Shown piece by piece: positions 1 to 9,169 of a DNA stretch of 22,540 bases (within the stretch, counting starts at the first letter, position 1; every line of letters begins with the position of its first letter). The notes under the pieces were generated by a model. That model was not told the DNA's origin, did not search any database, and saw nothing but the letters and a program-made list of their open reading frames with translations. The stretch covers positions 1 to 22,540 of the forward strand of contig QOPK01000014.1 of assembly GCA_003331685.1 (NCBI GenBank), read 5' to 3'. The translations under genes and the position numbers were made by a program. Source of the DNA: Halieaceae bacterium (GTDB lineage: Bacteria > Pseudomonadota > Gammaproteobacteria > Pseudomonadales > Halieaceae).

Positions 1-2
1 TG

Positions 3-1184
3 TGTCTCTCCGTCTGTCCAGCCCGCGGCGATACGCCGACCCCTTTTGGCTTGCCAGTGCAGTACCGCGATGTCGAGTCGGGGTTGGGTTTTGCTGACGG
101 GCGAGACGCCTCCGAGCTTGCGGATGTTGACGAGGCCCAGGCCAGACTTGAGGAGACAGAGCGAAATCTTGGGCCCTATCACCCCGCGCTAGCGGCCGAG
201 TTCGTGCAGGTCGCCGAGCTGGCGATGGAGGCGGGTGAAGTGACTTTGGCGACGTCCCTTTATGACGCCGCGCTGCACAACGCCAGAGTTAACAATGGCT
301 TGTACGGTGATCAGCAGTTGCCGATCCTGCGAGGGCTACTGGATCTGTATCTGCTGACGGGTGATCGTGAAGGATTCGAGGCCCGCGCGGCCTATCAGTT
401 TCGGTTGCTGGGTTCAGGCCTGCCGCCTTTTGAAGAGGGTGAAATGCGCGCAGCGCTGGAGTTTTTCGACGTGTCACTCGATGCGCTGATGGGCGTTTCC
501 TGGGAGGGCCGGAGCCGTGAATTGTTGGCGCTGCACACTCGCTTCGAGTCGATGGCCGAAGCGGTTTGTGCTGACGAGTCAGTGAATCTTGCCTGGTGCG
601 AGCCCTTTACTTTCAGGTTGGGTCGTTTTTACTATCTCCTGGAGCATAAGCTCGACGTATTTGTTGACGACCCCCGTTTCGAGCGGACCTTTACCGATCC
701 GGATTGGCAATCCCTTGACCGCGAGCCAAGACTGGAAGCGCTGCAGCGTCGTCTGTTCAATAAGGGTGAAACGGTTTTTGAACGGCTGCTTAAGGTCAGC
801 CCCGACAGCCACGAGGCATTATCCGCTCTGGCAGATTGGCACTGGTTTTATGGTAAGCGGGATGAGGCGACGACGCTTTATCGGAGAGCCTGCGCACTGT
901 CCCCGTCTAGGTTTTCGCGAGCTGCCCCGCTGCCGGAATACCCCCCGTTGGCCTTTAACAGGGCGTTTCAAGAGCCGGCTATGCCGCTCGACGTGTCCCT
1001 GACAGTGACCGAGAGGGGCAGGCCCGTTGATATGTACTTCAGTTTGCCTACGGCCGGGGTCGATGCCGACCCGCCAAGCCGGGTCAAACGTGCGATGCGC
1101 AGCATGGTGTTCAGGCCAGCCTTTGTGTCGTGTTCCGAGCCGGTGGAGACCGGACTGAAGCTCGATCTCGCCTACATCGATTGA
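3..1184 (+). CDS. TPR-like repeat protein with TonB-C-like C-terminal end, 5'-truncated by window edge
   Basis: The reading frame is open to the left edge of the window, so the gene starts upstream; the TTG at 51 is not a convincing start. The visible part holds about 394 codons. The first 120 or so residues are helical and resemble tetratricopeptide repeats, with segments such as LGPYHPALAAEFVQVAELA and an adjacent A/L/Y-spaced helix pair. Another TPR-like pair (SHEALSALADWHWFYGKRDE) lies about two thirds along. The last 70 residues (VTERGRPVDMYFSLP to the end) resemble the TonB C-terminal fold, with an alternating-strand pattern and a motif like VKRAMRSMVFRPAF. It may act in the envelope as a scaffold, but no enzyme motif is visible and I cannot name a gene. 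Its TGA stop abuts the stop of the opposite-strand methyltransferase gene. Confidence 0.75.
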   Translation, partial: CLSVCPARGDTPTPFGLPVQYRDVESGLGFADGRDASELADVDEAQARLEETERNLGPYHPALAAEFVQVAELAMEAGEVTLATSLYDAALHNARVNNGLYGDQQLPILRGLLDLYLLTGDREGFEARAAYQFRLLGSGLPPFEEGEMRAALEFFDVSLDALMGVSWEGRSRELLALHTRFESMAEAVCADESVNLAWCEPFTFRLGRFYYLLEHKLDVFVDDPRFERTFTDPDWQSLDREPRLEALQRRLFNKGETVFERLLKVSPDSHEALSALADWHWFYGKRDEATTLYRRACALSPSRFSRAAPLPEYPPLAFNRAFQEPAMPLDVSLTVTERGRPVDMYFSLPTAGVDADPPSRVKRAMRSMVFRPAFVSCSEPVETGLKLDLAYID

Positions 1185-1847
1185 TCAGTCGTTGTGGATC
1201 ACCAGTAATGCGCCGGTCGCTTTTACCGTGCCAGAAAGCCGCCAGCCCAAAACTTCACCGCCGTGTTTTTCAGTCACTTTGTCGGCCATTTCATGAAACG
1301 TGGGTCGCTCGGGATCGCCTATCACGATCGTGCCCACGCCAGCGTCAATGGCGCGATCGATCATTTTGGCGACAGGGTCCACCAGCTCATCCCAGAAACA
1401 GATATCACCGCCGAACAGAATGTCCACCTTCTCGAGATCTTTCTTGCGGACCTTTTCGAAACGCTGCACCCAACTTTCGGTGGAGACGCCGTTAAGTTCG
1501 GCTACGGCATCGAGGTAGGGGAATACGGCGGGGTCGGCATCCATTGAGACGACCTTTGACCCCCATTCCTTGGCGCACCAGATGCCGGTAATGCCCCAGC
1601 CGCAGCCAGCATCCAGCGCGCGCTTGCGGCGCTTCGGCGGATGCTTTTTTAAATAGTCGATGATTAGGCAGCTGGATTTCCACAGCTTGGTACCGTGAAT
1701 GCTCGGCTCATGACCTGCTCGCCGCACGGCTCGAATACTCTTGTGTCCGGCGTAAGGCATTACGACGCCGCGGAAGCGACGGAGCTTTTTGTCTGCAGCG
1801 GATTGCTTGGTTTTGCTGGTTGTTTTCTTGGTTTTAGACGACGGCAT
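1185..1847 (-). CDS. Class I SAM-dependent methyltransferase, resembling the ETF-beta lysine methyltransferase / Methyltransf_16 group
   Basis: A 220-residue protein counted from the ATG at 1847. That start has GGAG six bases upstream and is preferred over the TTG at 1865. Glycine-rich motif I is DAGCGWG (about residues 79-85). An acidic residue ending strand 2 (VVSMDAD, about 103) would bind the SAM ribose. GGDICFWDE (about 146-154) takes the place of the LAGDVCYE-type motif seen in METTL20 and PrmA-like protein lysine methyltransferases. The first 30 residues are rich in K, S and T (KTKKTTSKTK) and probably disordered. Substrate is unknown: by family, a protein lysine or a small molecule. 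The cold-shock gene lies 57 bases upstream on the same strand with no clear terminator between them, so they could share a transcript. The methyltransferase fold is sure, the substrate is not. Confidence 0.85.
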   Translation of the reverse strand: MPSSKTKKTTSKTKQSAADKKLRRFRGVVMPYAGHKSIRAVRRAGHEPSIHGTKLWKSSCLIIDYLKKHPPKRRKRALDAGCGWGITGIWCAKEWGSKVVSMDADPAVFPYLDAVAELNGVSTESWVQRFEKVRKKDLEKVDILFGGDICFWDELVDPVAKMIDRAIDAGVGTIVIGDPERPTFHEMADKVTEKHGGEVLGWRLSGTVKATGALLVIHND

Positions 1848-1904
1848 ACCGCGCTCCGCGTTCAATGGGAGCGGGAGCTTAGCAAAAGTGCCGTGCCGAG
1901 GGTA

Positions 1905-2117
1905 TTAGCGCTTCGTAACTTCTTCGGCTTGCAAGCCTTTGGGGCCTTCAACCAGGCTGAACTCGACTTCCTGTCCCTCGTTCAGGCTCCGATAACCATC
2001 CCCCTGGATCGCTCTGAAGTGAACAAAGATGTCGCCTGGCCTGTCGGCCATTGTGATGAAGCCAAAGCCCTTGGCGTTGTTGAACCACTTAACGGTTCCT
2101 GTCTGTCGTTCTGACAT
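1905..2117 (-). CDS. Cold-shock protein (CspA family)
   Basis: A 70-residue single-stranded nucleic-acid-binding OB-fold protein of the CspA family, which melts RNA secondary structure in the cytoplasm. It opens [20 protein letters not shown] and carries RNP1 (KGFGFI, residues 16-21) and RNP2 (DIFVHF, 29-34). The length is normal for the family. The ATG at 2117 is chosen because family members begin a few residues before the TGTVKWF strand, and GGTGGA lies seven bases upstream. The in-frame GTG at 2129 would add four residues. The gene sits 51 bases after the valS stop on the same strand. That gap contains an AT-rich patch (about 2136-2147, read on the minus strand) that could be a promoter -10, but no good -35 is visible. 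Without the long leader typical of E. coli cspA, strong cold induction is not evident. Confidence 0.93.
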   Translation of the reverse strand: MSERQTGTVKWFNNAKGFGFITMADRPGDIFVHFRAIQGDGYRSLNEGQEVEFSLVEGPKGLQAEEVTKR

Positions 2118-2168
2118 GACTGAATCCACCGCATTAGAATTATTATTCGATGTAGTCTTATCAGGGCT

Positions 2169-4937
2169 TCAAGAAGAACGCAACTCCTCAATTTGCGTGC
2201 GCTGACGCCCGAGAGTCGCTAGAGCCGTTTCCGCCATCGTTTTCTTATGCTTTTCTGCTTCGACAATTTCTGCAGGTGCTCGCTCGGTAAACGATTTATT
2301 GGAGAGCTTGCCGTCGAGCTTCGCTACTTCTTTCTCCTGGCGTTCGATCTCTTTGTCCAGGCGCTTGAGTTCGGCCTCAATATCGATGACACCGGCCATG
2401 GGCACCCTGATCTCCAGGTCACCGCATAAAGCCATCAGGCTTGCGGGCGGAGCCTCTTCTTCGGACAATACCGTAATACCGGTGACTTTAGCCAGTCGTC
2501 CCAGGTAGGCTTCATTGCGGCTGAATCGCTCACAGTCGAGCTGCGTGGCATTGACGACAAACACAGGGAGCTCGGTAGCAGGGGGGATATTGGATTCTGA
2601 GCGAATGGTGCGGATGCCGACAATGATCTCTTTGAGCCACTCTATTTCTGCTTCGGACTCTACATCTACACGATCGTTCTGCCTTTGGGGCCAGGGCGCC
2701 AGCATGATGCTTTCACCCCCTTGATCCGCCAATCGGCTGACGGTTTGCCAGATTTCCTCTGTCAGGAACGGCATGAAGGGATGGAGCAAGCGCAGTGACT
2801 TCTCTAATACCGTGATTAAAGTGAGACGTGCCCCTAATTGTTCGGATGTGGCGGAGGCGTCATCCCATAGAACTGGCTTGGACAGCTCAAGGTACCAGTC
2901 ACAGAACTCATTCCATACGAAGTCGTAAAGCGCTTGGGATGCCAGATCGAAACGATAGTTTTCATAGGCGTCCTCGACGGCAATGAGTGTTGTCTCGAGG
3001 CGGCTCTGAATCCAGCGGTCAGCCAGCGAGAACGCCGCCTCCCCAGCACTCAGATTGTGTGACTCCGTATGGCTCAGCACATAGCGCGAGGCGTTCCAGA
3101 TTTTGTTACCGAAATTGCGGTATCCCTCCATTCGGCCGATATCAAACTTGATATCCCGCCCGGTGGATGCCAACGAGTAGAAAGTGTATCTGAGTGCGTC
3201 GGTGCCATAACCTGTAATTCCCTCGGGGAACTGCTTGCGTGTCGCTTTCTCAATTTTTGCTGCGAGCTGCGGTTGCATCAGATTACTGGTCCGCTTTTGA
3301 ACCAGCGTCTCTAGCTCGATGCCGTCAATCAGGTCGATGGGGTCAAGGACATTGCCTTTCGATTTAGACATTTTCTGACCTTCACCGTCGCGCACCAGGC
3401 CGTGGACATAGACGGTATGGAAGGGGACCTCTTCCATGAAGTGCAGCGACATCATGATCATTCTCGCCACCCAGAAGAAGATAATGTCGAAACCGGTCAC
3501 CAGCACTGAGGCTGGATGGAAAGCCGCTAGATCTTCATTTTTCTCGGGCCAGCCGAGCGTGGAGAAGGTCCAAAGGGCTGACGAAAACCAAGTATCCAGC
3601 ACGTCATCATCTTGTCGCAATGGCGTCCCATCGGGGATTGAATACGCCTCGCGCACGGCAGCCTCGGACTCTCCAACGAAGACGTTGTTTGCTTCGTCGT
3701 ACCAGGCCGGGATGCGATGGCCCCACCAAAGTTGGCGGCTGATGCACCAATCCTGAATGTCACGCATCCAGGCGAAGTAAGTGTTCTCCCACTGTTTAGG
3801 CACAAACTCTATGGCGCCGGCCTCGACCGCCTTAATCGCAGGCTCGGCGAGTTTTTTGGCGTTGACATACCATTGGGGTGTAAGCCAGGGCTCAATCACC
3901 GCGCCAGAGCGGTCGCCTCTCGGTACCTTGAGCGTGTGCGGCTCAATTTTCTCAAGCAGCCCGGATGCTTCGAGCTCAGCGATGATCTGTGTTCTGGCAT
4001 CAAAACGGTCCAATCCCCGGAAGCGCTCCGGGGCTTCATCGTTAATTCTGGCATCGGCGGTCAGCACATTGATCATGGGCAGCTGGTGACGCTCGCCCAT
4101 TGCGTAATCATTAAAATCATGCGCCGGCGTAATCTTGACGCAGCCAGAGCCAAACTCGGGATCCACGTAATCATCGGCAATGATGGGGATGGTGCGCCCT
4201 GTTAGTGGCAGGTCGATGGTTTCTCCCACCAGATCGCGATAGCGCTCGTCGTCAGGATGGACCGCAACCGCTGTATCACCCAGCATGGTCTCGGGGCGCG
4301 TTGTCGCGACCACTAGGTGACCTTTGCCGCTGCTCAGCGGATAGCAGAGATGCCACAGTGAGCCGGTCTCCTCCTCCTGCACCACTTCAAGATCGGAAAT
4401 CGCGGTAAGAAATTTGGGGTCCCAGTTGACCAGCCGGTAGCCCCGATAAATTAAACCCTGCTCATGTAGCTCAATAAATACACGTTGGACCGCCTGTGAC
4501 AGCCCGGGGTCCATGGTGAAGCGCTCTCTGGTCCAATCCGGTGAGGTGCCCAGCCGCCTGAGCTGTTGAGTGATGGCGCCACCTGACTCGGCTTTCCAGT
4601 CCCACACCCGGTCAATGAAGGTCTCTCTGCCCAGGGTCTCCCGTGTCAGGCCCTCGGCCTCGAGCTGACGCTCGACGACCATCTGGGTGGCGATACCGGC
4701 GTGGTCGGTGCCCACCTGCCAGAGGGTGTTGTGACCCCGCATACGGTGGTACCGAATCAGCGCGTCCATGATCGCCTGCTGAAAGCCGTGCCCCATGTGT
4801 AAGGTGCCGGTGACGTTGGGCGGTGGGATGGGAATGCAATAGGCGGGGCCCTGCCCGGAAGGCGCAAAATAGCCCCGGGATTCCCACTGTTCGTACCAGC
4901 GCGCTTCGATGTCTGCAGGTGAAAAATTCTTGTCCAT
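2169..4937 (-). CDS. valS: Valyl-tRNA synthetase
   Basis: Charges tRNA-Val with valine in the cytoplasm and edits mischarged threonine. The 922-residue length is close to E. coli ValRS (951). In order: the class I HIGH motif as HMGH (about residues 47-50, after PPPNVTGTL); the CP1 editing domain with [17 protein letters not shown] (about 212-228); [21 protein letters not shown] (about 522-526) in [14 protein letters not shown]; a helical anticodon-binding domain; and the C-terminal coiled coil typical of ValRS ([18 protein letters not shown] onward). The ATG at 4937 ([19 protein letters not shown]) aligns with the usual ValRS start; the GTG two codons upstream is an alternative, and neither has a strong Shine-Dalgarno. 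It follows holC by 39 bases and is probably the last essential gene of a pepA-holC-valS operon, as in E. coli. Confidence 0.98.
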   Translation of the reverse strand: MDKNFSPADIEARWYEQWESRGYFAPSGQGPAYCIPIPPPNVTGTLHMGHGFQQAIMDALIRYHRMRGHNTLWQVGTDHAGIATQMVVERQLEAEGLTRETLGRETFIDRVWDWKAESGGAITQQLRRLGTSPDWTRERFTMDPGLSQAVQRVFIELHEQGLIYRGYRLVNWDPKFLTAISDLEVVQEEETGSLWHLCYPLSSGKGHLVVATTRPETMLGDTAVAVHPDDERYRDLVGETIDLPLTGRTIPIIADDYVDPEFGSGCVKITPAHDFNDYAMGERHQLPMINVLTADARINDEAPERFRGLDRFDARTQIIAELEASGLLEKIEPHTLKVPRGDRSGAVIEPWLTPQWYVNAKKLAEPAIKAVEAGAIEFVPKQWENTYFAWMRDIQDWCISRQLWWGHRIPAWYDEANNVFVGESEAAVREAYSIPDGTPLRQDDDVLDTWFSSALWTFSTLGWPEKNEDLAAFHPASVLVTGFDIIFFWVARMIMMSLHFMEEVPFHTVYVHGLVRDGEGQKMSKSKGNVLDPIDLIDGIELETLVQKRTSNLMQPQLAAKIEKATRKQFPEGITGYGTDALRYTFYSLASTGRDIKFDIGRMEGYRNFGNKIWNASRYVLSHTESHNLSAGEAAFSLADRWIQSRLETTLIAVEDAYENYRFDLASQALYDFVWNEFCDWYLELSKPVLWDDASATSEQLGARLTLITVLEKSLRLLHPFMPFLTEEIWQTVSRLADQGGESIMLAPWPQRQNDRVDVESEAEIEWLKEIIVGIRTIRSESNIPPATELPVFVVNATQLDCERFSRNEAYLGRLAKVTGITVLSEEEAPPASLMALCGDLEIRVPMAGVIDIEAELKRLDKEIERQEKEVAKLDGKLSNKSFTERAPAEIVEAEKHKKTMAETALATLGRQRTQIEELRSS

Positions 4938-4976
4938 GGTCACGATGTTGATATGCCCTGTAAGCAGTATTCAGTG

Positions 4977-5399
4977 CTACGACAGATCATGCTTGGCAAG
5001 GGGGTAGCCCCGGTCCCGATAAAATCGCCACGCTTCTCGCGAGGCCTCGATTGTAGCCGCATCTGGCGCCACGATCTGTGCCAAGCGGTCAAAACGCGCA
5101 AAATGACCGGGCACGGCGCCGGTCGTGTTGATCAATACGTCGTTGTGCTCCAGCGACGGGTCGTCCCATCCTATGACCAGTGGTTCGCCGTCTTCTTTAC
5201 CCACGATAGTGTGGGGCAGAAAACTCTCAGTACGGAATGTCCACAAGCTGTCGTGCAGTGCAGTGGCGGTGGCTTCGTCTGCGACCTGAACAAAAATCTG
5301 GTGGCCGCGACTCAGCGCTTTTTCCGCAATGCGCCCGACGGCTGCATAGGCCGTCAGGCCGCCATTCTCTGGAAGAACATAGAAATCGACTTGTGTCAC
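4977..5399 (-). CDS. holC: DNA polymerase III subunit chi
   Basis: A 140-residue chi subunit of the replicative clamp-loader complex. By family knowledge it pairs with psi (HolD) and links the holoenzyme to single-stranded DNA-binding protein. Family hallmarks are the N-terminal FYVLP strand, the central LHDSLWTFRTESFLPH, then VLINTTGAVPGHFARFDRLA, and the C-terminal SREAWRFYRDRGYPLAKHDL. The length is close to E. coli HolC (147). It starts with GTG, sharing the sequence GTGA with the pepA stop, so its translation is probably coupled to pepA. valS follows. The pepA-holC-valS order is a conserved gammaproteobacterial arrangement and supports the call. Confidence 0.95.
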   Translation of the reverse strand: MTQVDFYVLPENGGLTAYAAVGRIAEKALSRGHQIFVQVADEATATALHDSLWTFRTESFLPHTIVGKEDGEPLVIGWDDPSLEHNDVLINTTGAVPGHFARFDRLAQIVAPDAATIEASREAWRFYRDRGYPLAKHDLS

Positions 5400-6895
5400 A
5401 GGACTCCCGCACGCTCACGCAGATATTGAACCAGCATGGGTACGGGTCGACCCGTCGCGCCTTTGGGGGCGCTTCTGAATGCGGTACCGGCGATGTCCAG
5501 GTGAGCCCACTTATAGTCTTCTGCAAATTGAGACAGGAAGCAGGCCGCTGTAATGCTGCCTGCGCCACCCGTGCCGATATTGGCCAGATCCGCAAAATGA
5601 CTGTCGAGCTGTCGATGGTATTCCTCCCAAATCGGGAATCGCCATCCACGGTCGTGGCTGCGCTCTCCCGCGCTCAGCAGACTGTTGGCAAGGTGATCGT
5701 CATTCGAGAAGATGCCCGTCGCCTCCTGCCCAAGAGACACAATAATGGCGCCGGTTAAAGTGGCGATATCGACGACCTCGACGGGAGAGAATCGCGCCAC
5801 GTAGGTGAGTGCATCGCAGAGCACGAGGCGACCCTCGGCATCGGTATTGAGAATTTCGATCGTTTTGCCTGACATGCTTGTTACCACATCGCCGGGCTTG
5901 GTCGCTCGTCCACTCGGCATATTTTCTGCGGCTGCGATTACCCCAACAATGTTGATGGGCAGCTTCATCATGGAGGCGGCCTTGATCGCGCCGAATACGG
6001 ATCCCGCGCCCCCCATATCGAACTTCATTTCGTCCATTTTGGCGCCGGGCTTCAGGCTGATACCGCCGGTGTCGAATGTGATGCCTTTGCCTACCAGGCA
6101 GTAGGGGCGGGCACTGCTGGCGGCACCCTGATATTTAACGATGATGAGTTGAGACGGTTGCTCTGACCCATTCCCTACCGACAGTAGAGAGTGCATACCC
6201 AGCTCTGCCATTTTTCGTTCATCAACGATGGTGGCCGTGAGGGTTTTGTCCGAGCGGGCGAGCCGCCTTGCCTCGCTGGCCAGAAATTTTGGGGTGCAGA
6301 TATTGCCGGGGAGATTGACCAATTGGCGAGTTAAATTGGCGCCCTGGCCGGTCGCGACACCCGCGAGGACAGAGCGACGGGCCGCGGGCAGGCTGCACAG
6401 CGCGCCTGGCAGAATGGCAACTTTTTTCAGCGCTCGCTCGGGTTTCTTGCGTTTATTCAGCGTCTGGCTGTATTGATAGTGTGCCAGCGACAGAGAGAAG
6501 CTGATTTGCTCCATCAGCGCTGTAGGGTTTTTCAGTTTCTTTGTCAGGCATTCCATCAGGACCTGCGCGTCATTGGCAGGGCTTGCCACGAGGGCGCGCG
6601 ACAGTGCTTCACTGATTTTTTTAAATTCTCCTACTGTTGGGTTGCCCAGGTCGCCGCAGCCGACCAGCAAAACCCTCTCGACACTGCCTGCGCCAGGCAG
6701 CCACAGTTGACTGCCAGCGGATCCTGTGAAGTCACCATTTTGTAGCGATCTCGCCACTGTGCCACCGAGCCGCTTGTCCAGCGCCTTCAGCTCGGGTGAC
6801 AGCGTTTTTCTCTCGGGCATCAAAACAGCCAGCGCCTGAGTTTTGATCAGTTCAGCTGACCCTGCAGCCCTTGCGGTAATGCTCAATGTAGCCAT
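5396..6895 (-). CDS. pepA: Leucyl aminopeptidase (cytosol aminopeptidase, M17)
   Basis: A 499-residue M17 two-metal aminopeptidase that removes N-terminal residues from peptides in the cytoplasm. In E. coli the hexamer also binds DNA, in Xer recombination and carAB control. The catalytic C-terminal domain is intact: VGKGITFDTGGISLKPG supplies Lys270, Asp275 and Lys282; FDMGGAG supplies Asp293; and the signature NTDAEGRL (350-357) supplies Asp352, Glu354 and Arg356. The N-terminal domain (about 1-170) is the usual divergent macro-like fold. The start is the ATG at 6895, with AGGA six bases upstream. It heads the minus-strand operon with holC and valS and is divergent from lptF across 106 bases, the same layout as in E. 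coli. Confidence 0.97.
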   Translation of the reverse strand: MATLSITARAAGSAELIKTQALAVLMPERKTLSPELKALDKRLGGTVARSLQNGDFTGSAGSQLWLPGAGSVERVLLVGCGDLGNPTVGEFKKISEALSRALVASPANDAQVLMECLTKKLKNPTALMEQISFSLSLAHYQYSQTLNKRKKPERALKKVAILPGALCSLPAARRSVLAGVATGQGANLTRQLVNLPGNICTPKFLASEARRLARSDKTLTATIVDERKMAELGMHSLLSVGNGSEQPSQLIIVKYQGAASSARPYCLVGKGITFDTGGISLKPGAKMDEMKFDMGGAGSVFGAIKAASMMKLPINIVGVIAAAENMPSGRATKPGDVVTSMSGKTIEILNTDAEGRLVLCDALTYVARFSPVEVVDIATLTGAIIVSLGQEATGIFSNDDHLANSLLSAGERSHDRGWRFPIWEEYHRQLDSHFADLANIGTGGAGSITAACFLSQFAEDYKWAHLDIAGTAFRSAPKGATGRPVPMLVQYLRERAGVL

Positions 6896-7001
6896 TGGTG
6901 ATCCTGTAGGTTGTTGAGTTTGGGAGCGGGGCGCTAGTGTATGATGGTGGCGCCATTAACGAAATAACCCTTTATGATTTTGGCGCGGTTTATCTGACCT
7001 G
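6896..7001. promoter_or_regulatory. pepA-lptF divergent intergenic region with candidate promoters
   Basis: This 106-base gap must drive both the pepA operon (minus) and lptFG (plus). On the plus strand TATGAT at 6940-6945 is a good -10 match, but the only -35-like sequence (TTGAGT at 6914-6919) is 20 bases away, longer than usual. On the minus strand TACACT (complement of 6936-6941) could be a -10 with TTCGTT 16 bases upstream. The two candidates overlap head-to-head. This is by eye only; neither is a strong consensus match. Confidence 0.35.
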
Positions 7002-8090
7002 ATGCGGATCCTTCGATACCTGACGCGAGACATTCTGCTGCACACAGTCGCGGTCAGCTTTGTGCTGTTTTTGGTGGTCTTTGCTGGACGCTTCATTCGC
7101 TACCTAGCTGAGGCGGCAGTCGGGTCATTAACCGGCGATGTCCTGCTCCCTATCATGTTGTTCAAGCTCCCGGGGTTTTTCGAAATGATCCTGCCGCTGG
7201 GTCTTTTCATTGGAATTTTGCTGAGCCTCGGGCGGCTCTACGCTGAGAGTGAGATGGTTGTCTTGCGCGCCTGTGGCGTGGGCCCCGGCAAGCTCGCTGC
7301 CTTTGTCATGGTGCCGACTGCGTTGGTAACTCTTGCGGTGGCAGCACTCTCTCTCTTTATAACGCCCGAAGGCTCCGCCAGAGCACAGGTGCTGCTGGAC
7401 AACCCCCGCTCTGCTGAGGGGCTTCACATGCTGAACGAGGGTCGGTTCCGCAAACAGCGCAAAGGCGATTACGTGACATACGCGGAGCGCATCGATGACG
7501 ACGGATTGATGCACAACATCTTCGTTTTTGAGCGCACACCCGGCTCGACAGAGGGCCGTTTCACCGCAACGTTCGCCCGTGAAGGGGCGATCGTTCTCGC
7601 TGAGGAGAGTGGTCGGAGATACTTGGAATTAAGGGGGGGTAATCGCTATCGCGGTGAACCAGGCGAGCGGGTCTTGGAGGAGATTGCATTCAATCTTTAC
7701 GGGGAGTTGATTCCCGAGTCCCAAAATAGTCTGCGCCGTGGCGGTAAAGTTGAATCGGTTGCTTCCGCTGTCCTTTGGGTTAGTGACGACCCTCGGCTAA
7801 GGGGAGCCCTTTGGTGGCGCTTGTCGTTGCCGGTGATGGTGCCTGTCGTCGCCGTGATCGCGCTCGCGCTAAGCCGCACGGATGCGAGGCGGGGCCGCTA
7901 CGCAAAAATAGGCCCCGCCATGGTTGTATTGCTTCTGTATTTCCTTGGTATGACGCAGGGCCGCAGTGCAATTGAATCGGGCCAGGGTCCCAGTTTAATG
8001 CTGGCAGTCCACGTTGGTTTTGCACTGTTGGCACTAATGCTGTTGCAGTGGGAGCGCATCAGCAAGCGCTGGAAGGTGGCGCGTGGGTAA
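7002..8090 (+). CDS. lptF: LPS export permease LptF
   Basis: One of two transmembrane subunits of the LptB2FG ABC transporter, which extracts lipopolysaccharide from the inner membrane for export over LptC/A/DE. The 362-residue length matches E. coli LptF (366). Three N-terminal membrane segments (about residues 14-36, 58-80 and 98-120) are followed by a periplasmic beta-jellyroll domain (about 125-265) and three C-terminal membrane segments (about 270-291, 300-320 and 330-350). SEMVVLRACGVGPGKL (about 83-98) is the cytoplasmic coupling-helix region that contacts LptB. It starts at the ATG at 7002 without an obvious Shine-Dalgarno. It overlaps lptG by 8 bases, so the two are co-translated. 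The order lptF then lptG, divergent from pepA, separates it from LptG. Confidence 0.95.
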   Translation: MRILRYLTRDILLHTVAVSFVLFLVVFAGRFIRYLAEAAVGSLTGDVLLPIMLFKLPGFFEMILPLGLFIGILLSLGRLYAESEMVVLRACGVGPGKLAAFVMVPTALVTLAVAALSLFITPEGSARAQVLLDNPRSAEGLHMLNEGRFRKQRKGDYVTYAERIDDDGLMHNIFVFERTPGSTEGRFTATFAREGAIVLAEESGRRYLELRGGNRYRGEPGERVLEEIAFNLYGELIPESQNSLRRGGKVESVASAVLWVSDDPRLRGALWWRLSLPVMVPVVAVIALALSRTDARRGRYAKIGPAMVVLLLYFLGMTQGRSAIESGQGPSLMLAVHVGFALLALMLLQWERISKRWKVARG

Positions 8091-9144
8091 GTTCGATTTG
8101 TATGTCGGGCGCTCCGTCCTTCTGGCCAGCTTGGGGGTGTTGCTACTCCTCGTGGGTCTGGATGCGCTGACATCGATTGTCGATGAAACCGACGATATGC
8201 GAGACGGCTACAGTTTTATCGATATTCTGATTTATGTGGGCTATACCCTGCCTAGACGAGTCCATGAGTTCGTGCCGTTTGCCGCGCTGATCGGCGCTCT
8301 TATCGGGCTTGGCAGGCTTGCCGCTTCGAGTGAGTTGGTGGTGATACGCGCTGCGGGCGTATCGATGTTCTCCATGGCGACAATGGTGCTAAAGCCGGCA
8401 TTGCTCATGGCGGCAGTGGGGTTCGCGGTAGGGGAGTTTGTTGCACCTCATACCGAGCAGTTGGCCATGAGTCATCGGGCTTTGGCTCAACGCTCTGAGT
8501 CAGCAGTGGCGGGGCGATTTGGTGCCTGGAACCGAGACGGCAATACGTTTGTGCATGTTGACGCGGTGCAGCGTGGCGGCGTCGCTTACGGCCTGACGCT
8601 GCTGAGTTTTGATGACAACCGTCAGCTCCAAAGTACGTTGATGGCTGAGCGGGCCACCCATGCTGGAGACCACTGGGTGCTTGAGCAGGTGAAGCTGACG
8701 CGCCTTGAGTCCGATCGCACTGCTACCGAGGAGGCGACGCTATGGCGTTGGGACACTGCCATCACACCGCAGTTGTTAACACTGGACGTCGTAGAACCTG
8801 AGACGCTACCCGTACTGGAGCTGTGGCCCTACGCGCAGTATCTGAAGGAACAAGGTATGGTGTTTGTTGATATCGAGTTGGCTTTTTGGCGCAAATTGTT
8901 ACAGCCCCTTGCCACACTTGGTTTGGTGTTGGTGGCCATGTCATTTATTTTTGGCCCGCTTCGAGAAGGCACCATGGGCGCCCGAATATTCGTTGGCGTT
9001 ATTGTCGGGGTAGTGTTTCGGATCAGTCAGGATTTCTTCGGCCCGGCCAGCCTCATTTTTGGTTACGACCCCCTAGTGGCCGCACTGGTTCCCATAGCGT
9101 TGTGTTGGCTGGGCGGAACTTGGCTCTTGTGGCGTCGCGCCTGA
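8083..9144 (+). CDS. lptG: LPS export permease LptG
   Basis: The partner permease of LptF in LptB2FG, 353 residues (E. coli LptG 360). It begins MGKFDLYVGRSVLLASLGVL from a GTG at 8083 that overlaps the end of lptF by 8 bases. Three N-terminal membrane segments include the family motif region LPRRVHEFVPFAALIGALIG (about 56-75), followed by ASSELVVIRAAGVS (about 81-94), the coupling segment for LptB. A periplasmic jellyroll domain (about 120-265) precedes three C-terminal membrane segments. The gene converges on the RDD gene with only 25 bases between stops and no recognisable hairpin terminator, so the lptFG transcript may run antisense into that gene. Confidence 0.95.
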   Translation: MGKFDLYVGRSVLLASLGVLLLLVGLDALTSIVDETDDMRDGYSFIDILIYVGYTLPRRVHEFVPFAALIGALIGLGRLAASSELVVIRAAGVSMFSMATMVLKPALLMAAVGFAVGEFVAPHTEQLAMSHRALAQRSESAVAGRFGAWNRDGNTFVHVDAVQRGGVAYGLTLLSFDDNRQLQSTLMAERATHAGDHWVLEQVKLTRLESDRTATEEATLWRWDTAITPQLLTLDVVEPETLPVLELWPYAQYLKEQGMVFVDIELAFWRKLLQPLATLGLVLVAMSFIFGPLREGTMGARIFVGVIVGVVFRISQDFFGPASLIFGYDPLVAALVPIALCWLGGTWLLWRRA

Positions 9145-9169
9145 CTAGACTTTTGTTGGCGGGATTGGG

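Noticed and set aside
1848..1904. Terminator between the cold-shock gene and the methyltransferase gene
   Set aside because: I could not find a stem followed by a T-run in the minus-strand direction.
3717..4205. A 162-codon plus-strand open frame inside valS, and several others of 90-105 codons
   Set aside because: It lies antisense to a fully conserved valyl-tRNA synthetase, has no recognisable domain, and long antisense frames are expected in GC-rich coding DNA.
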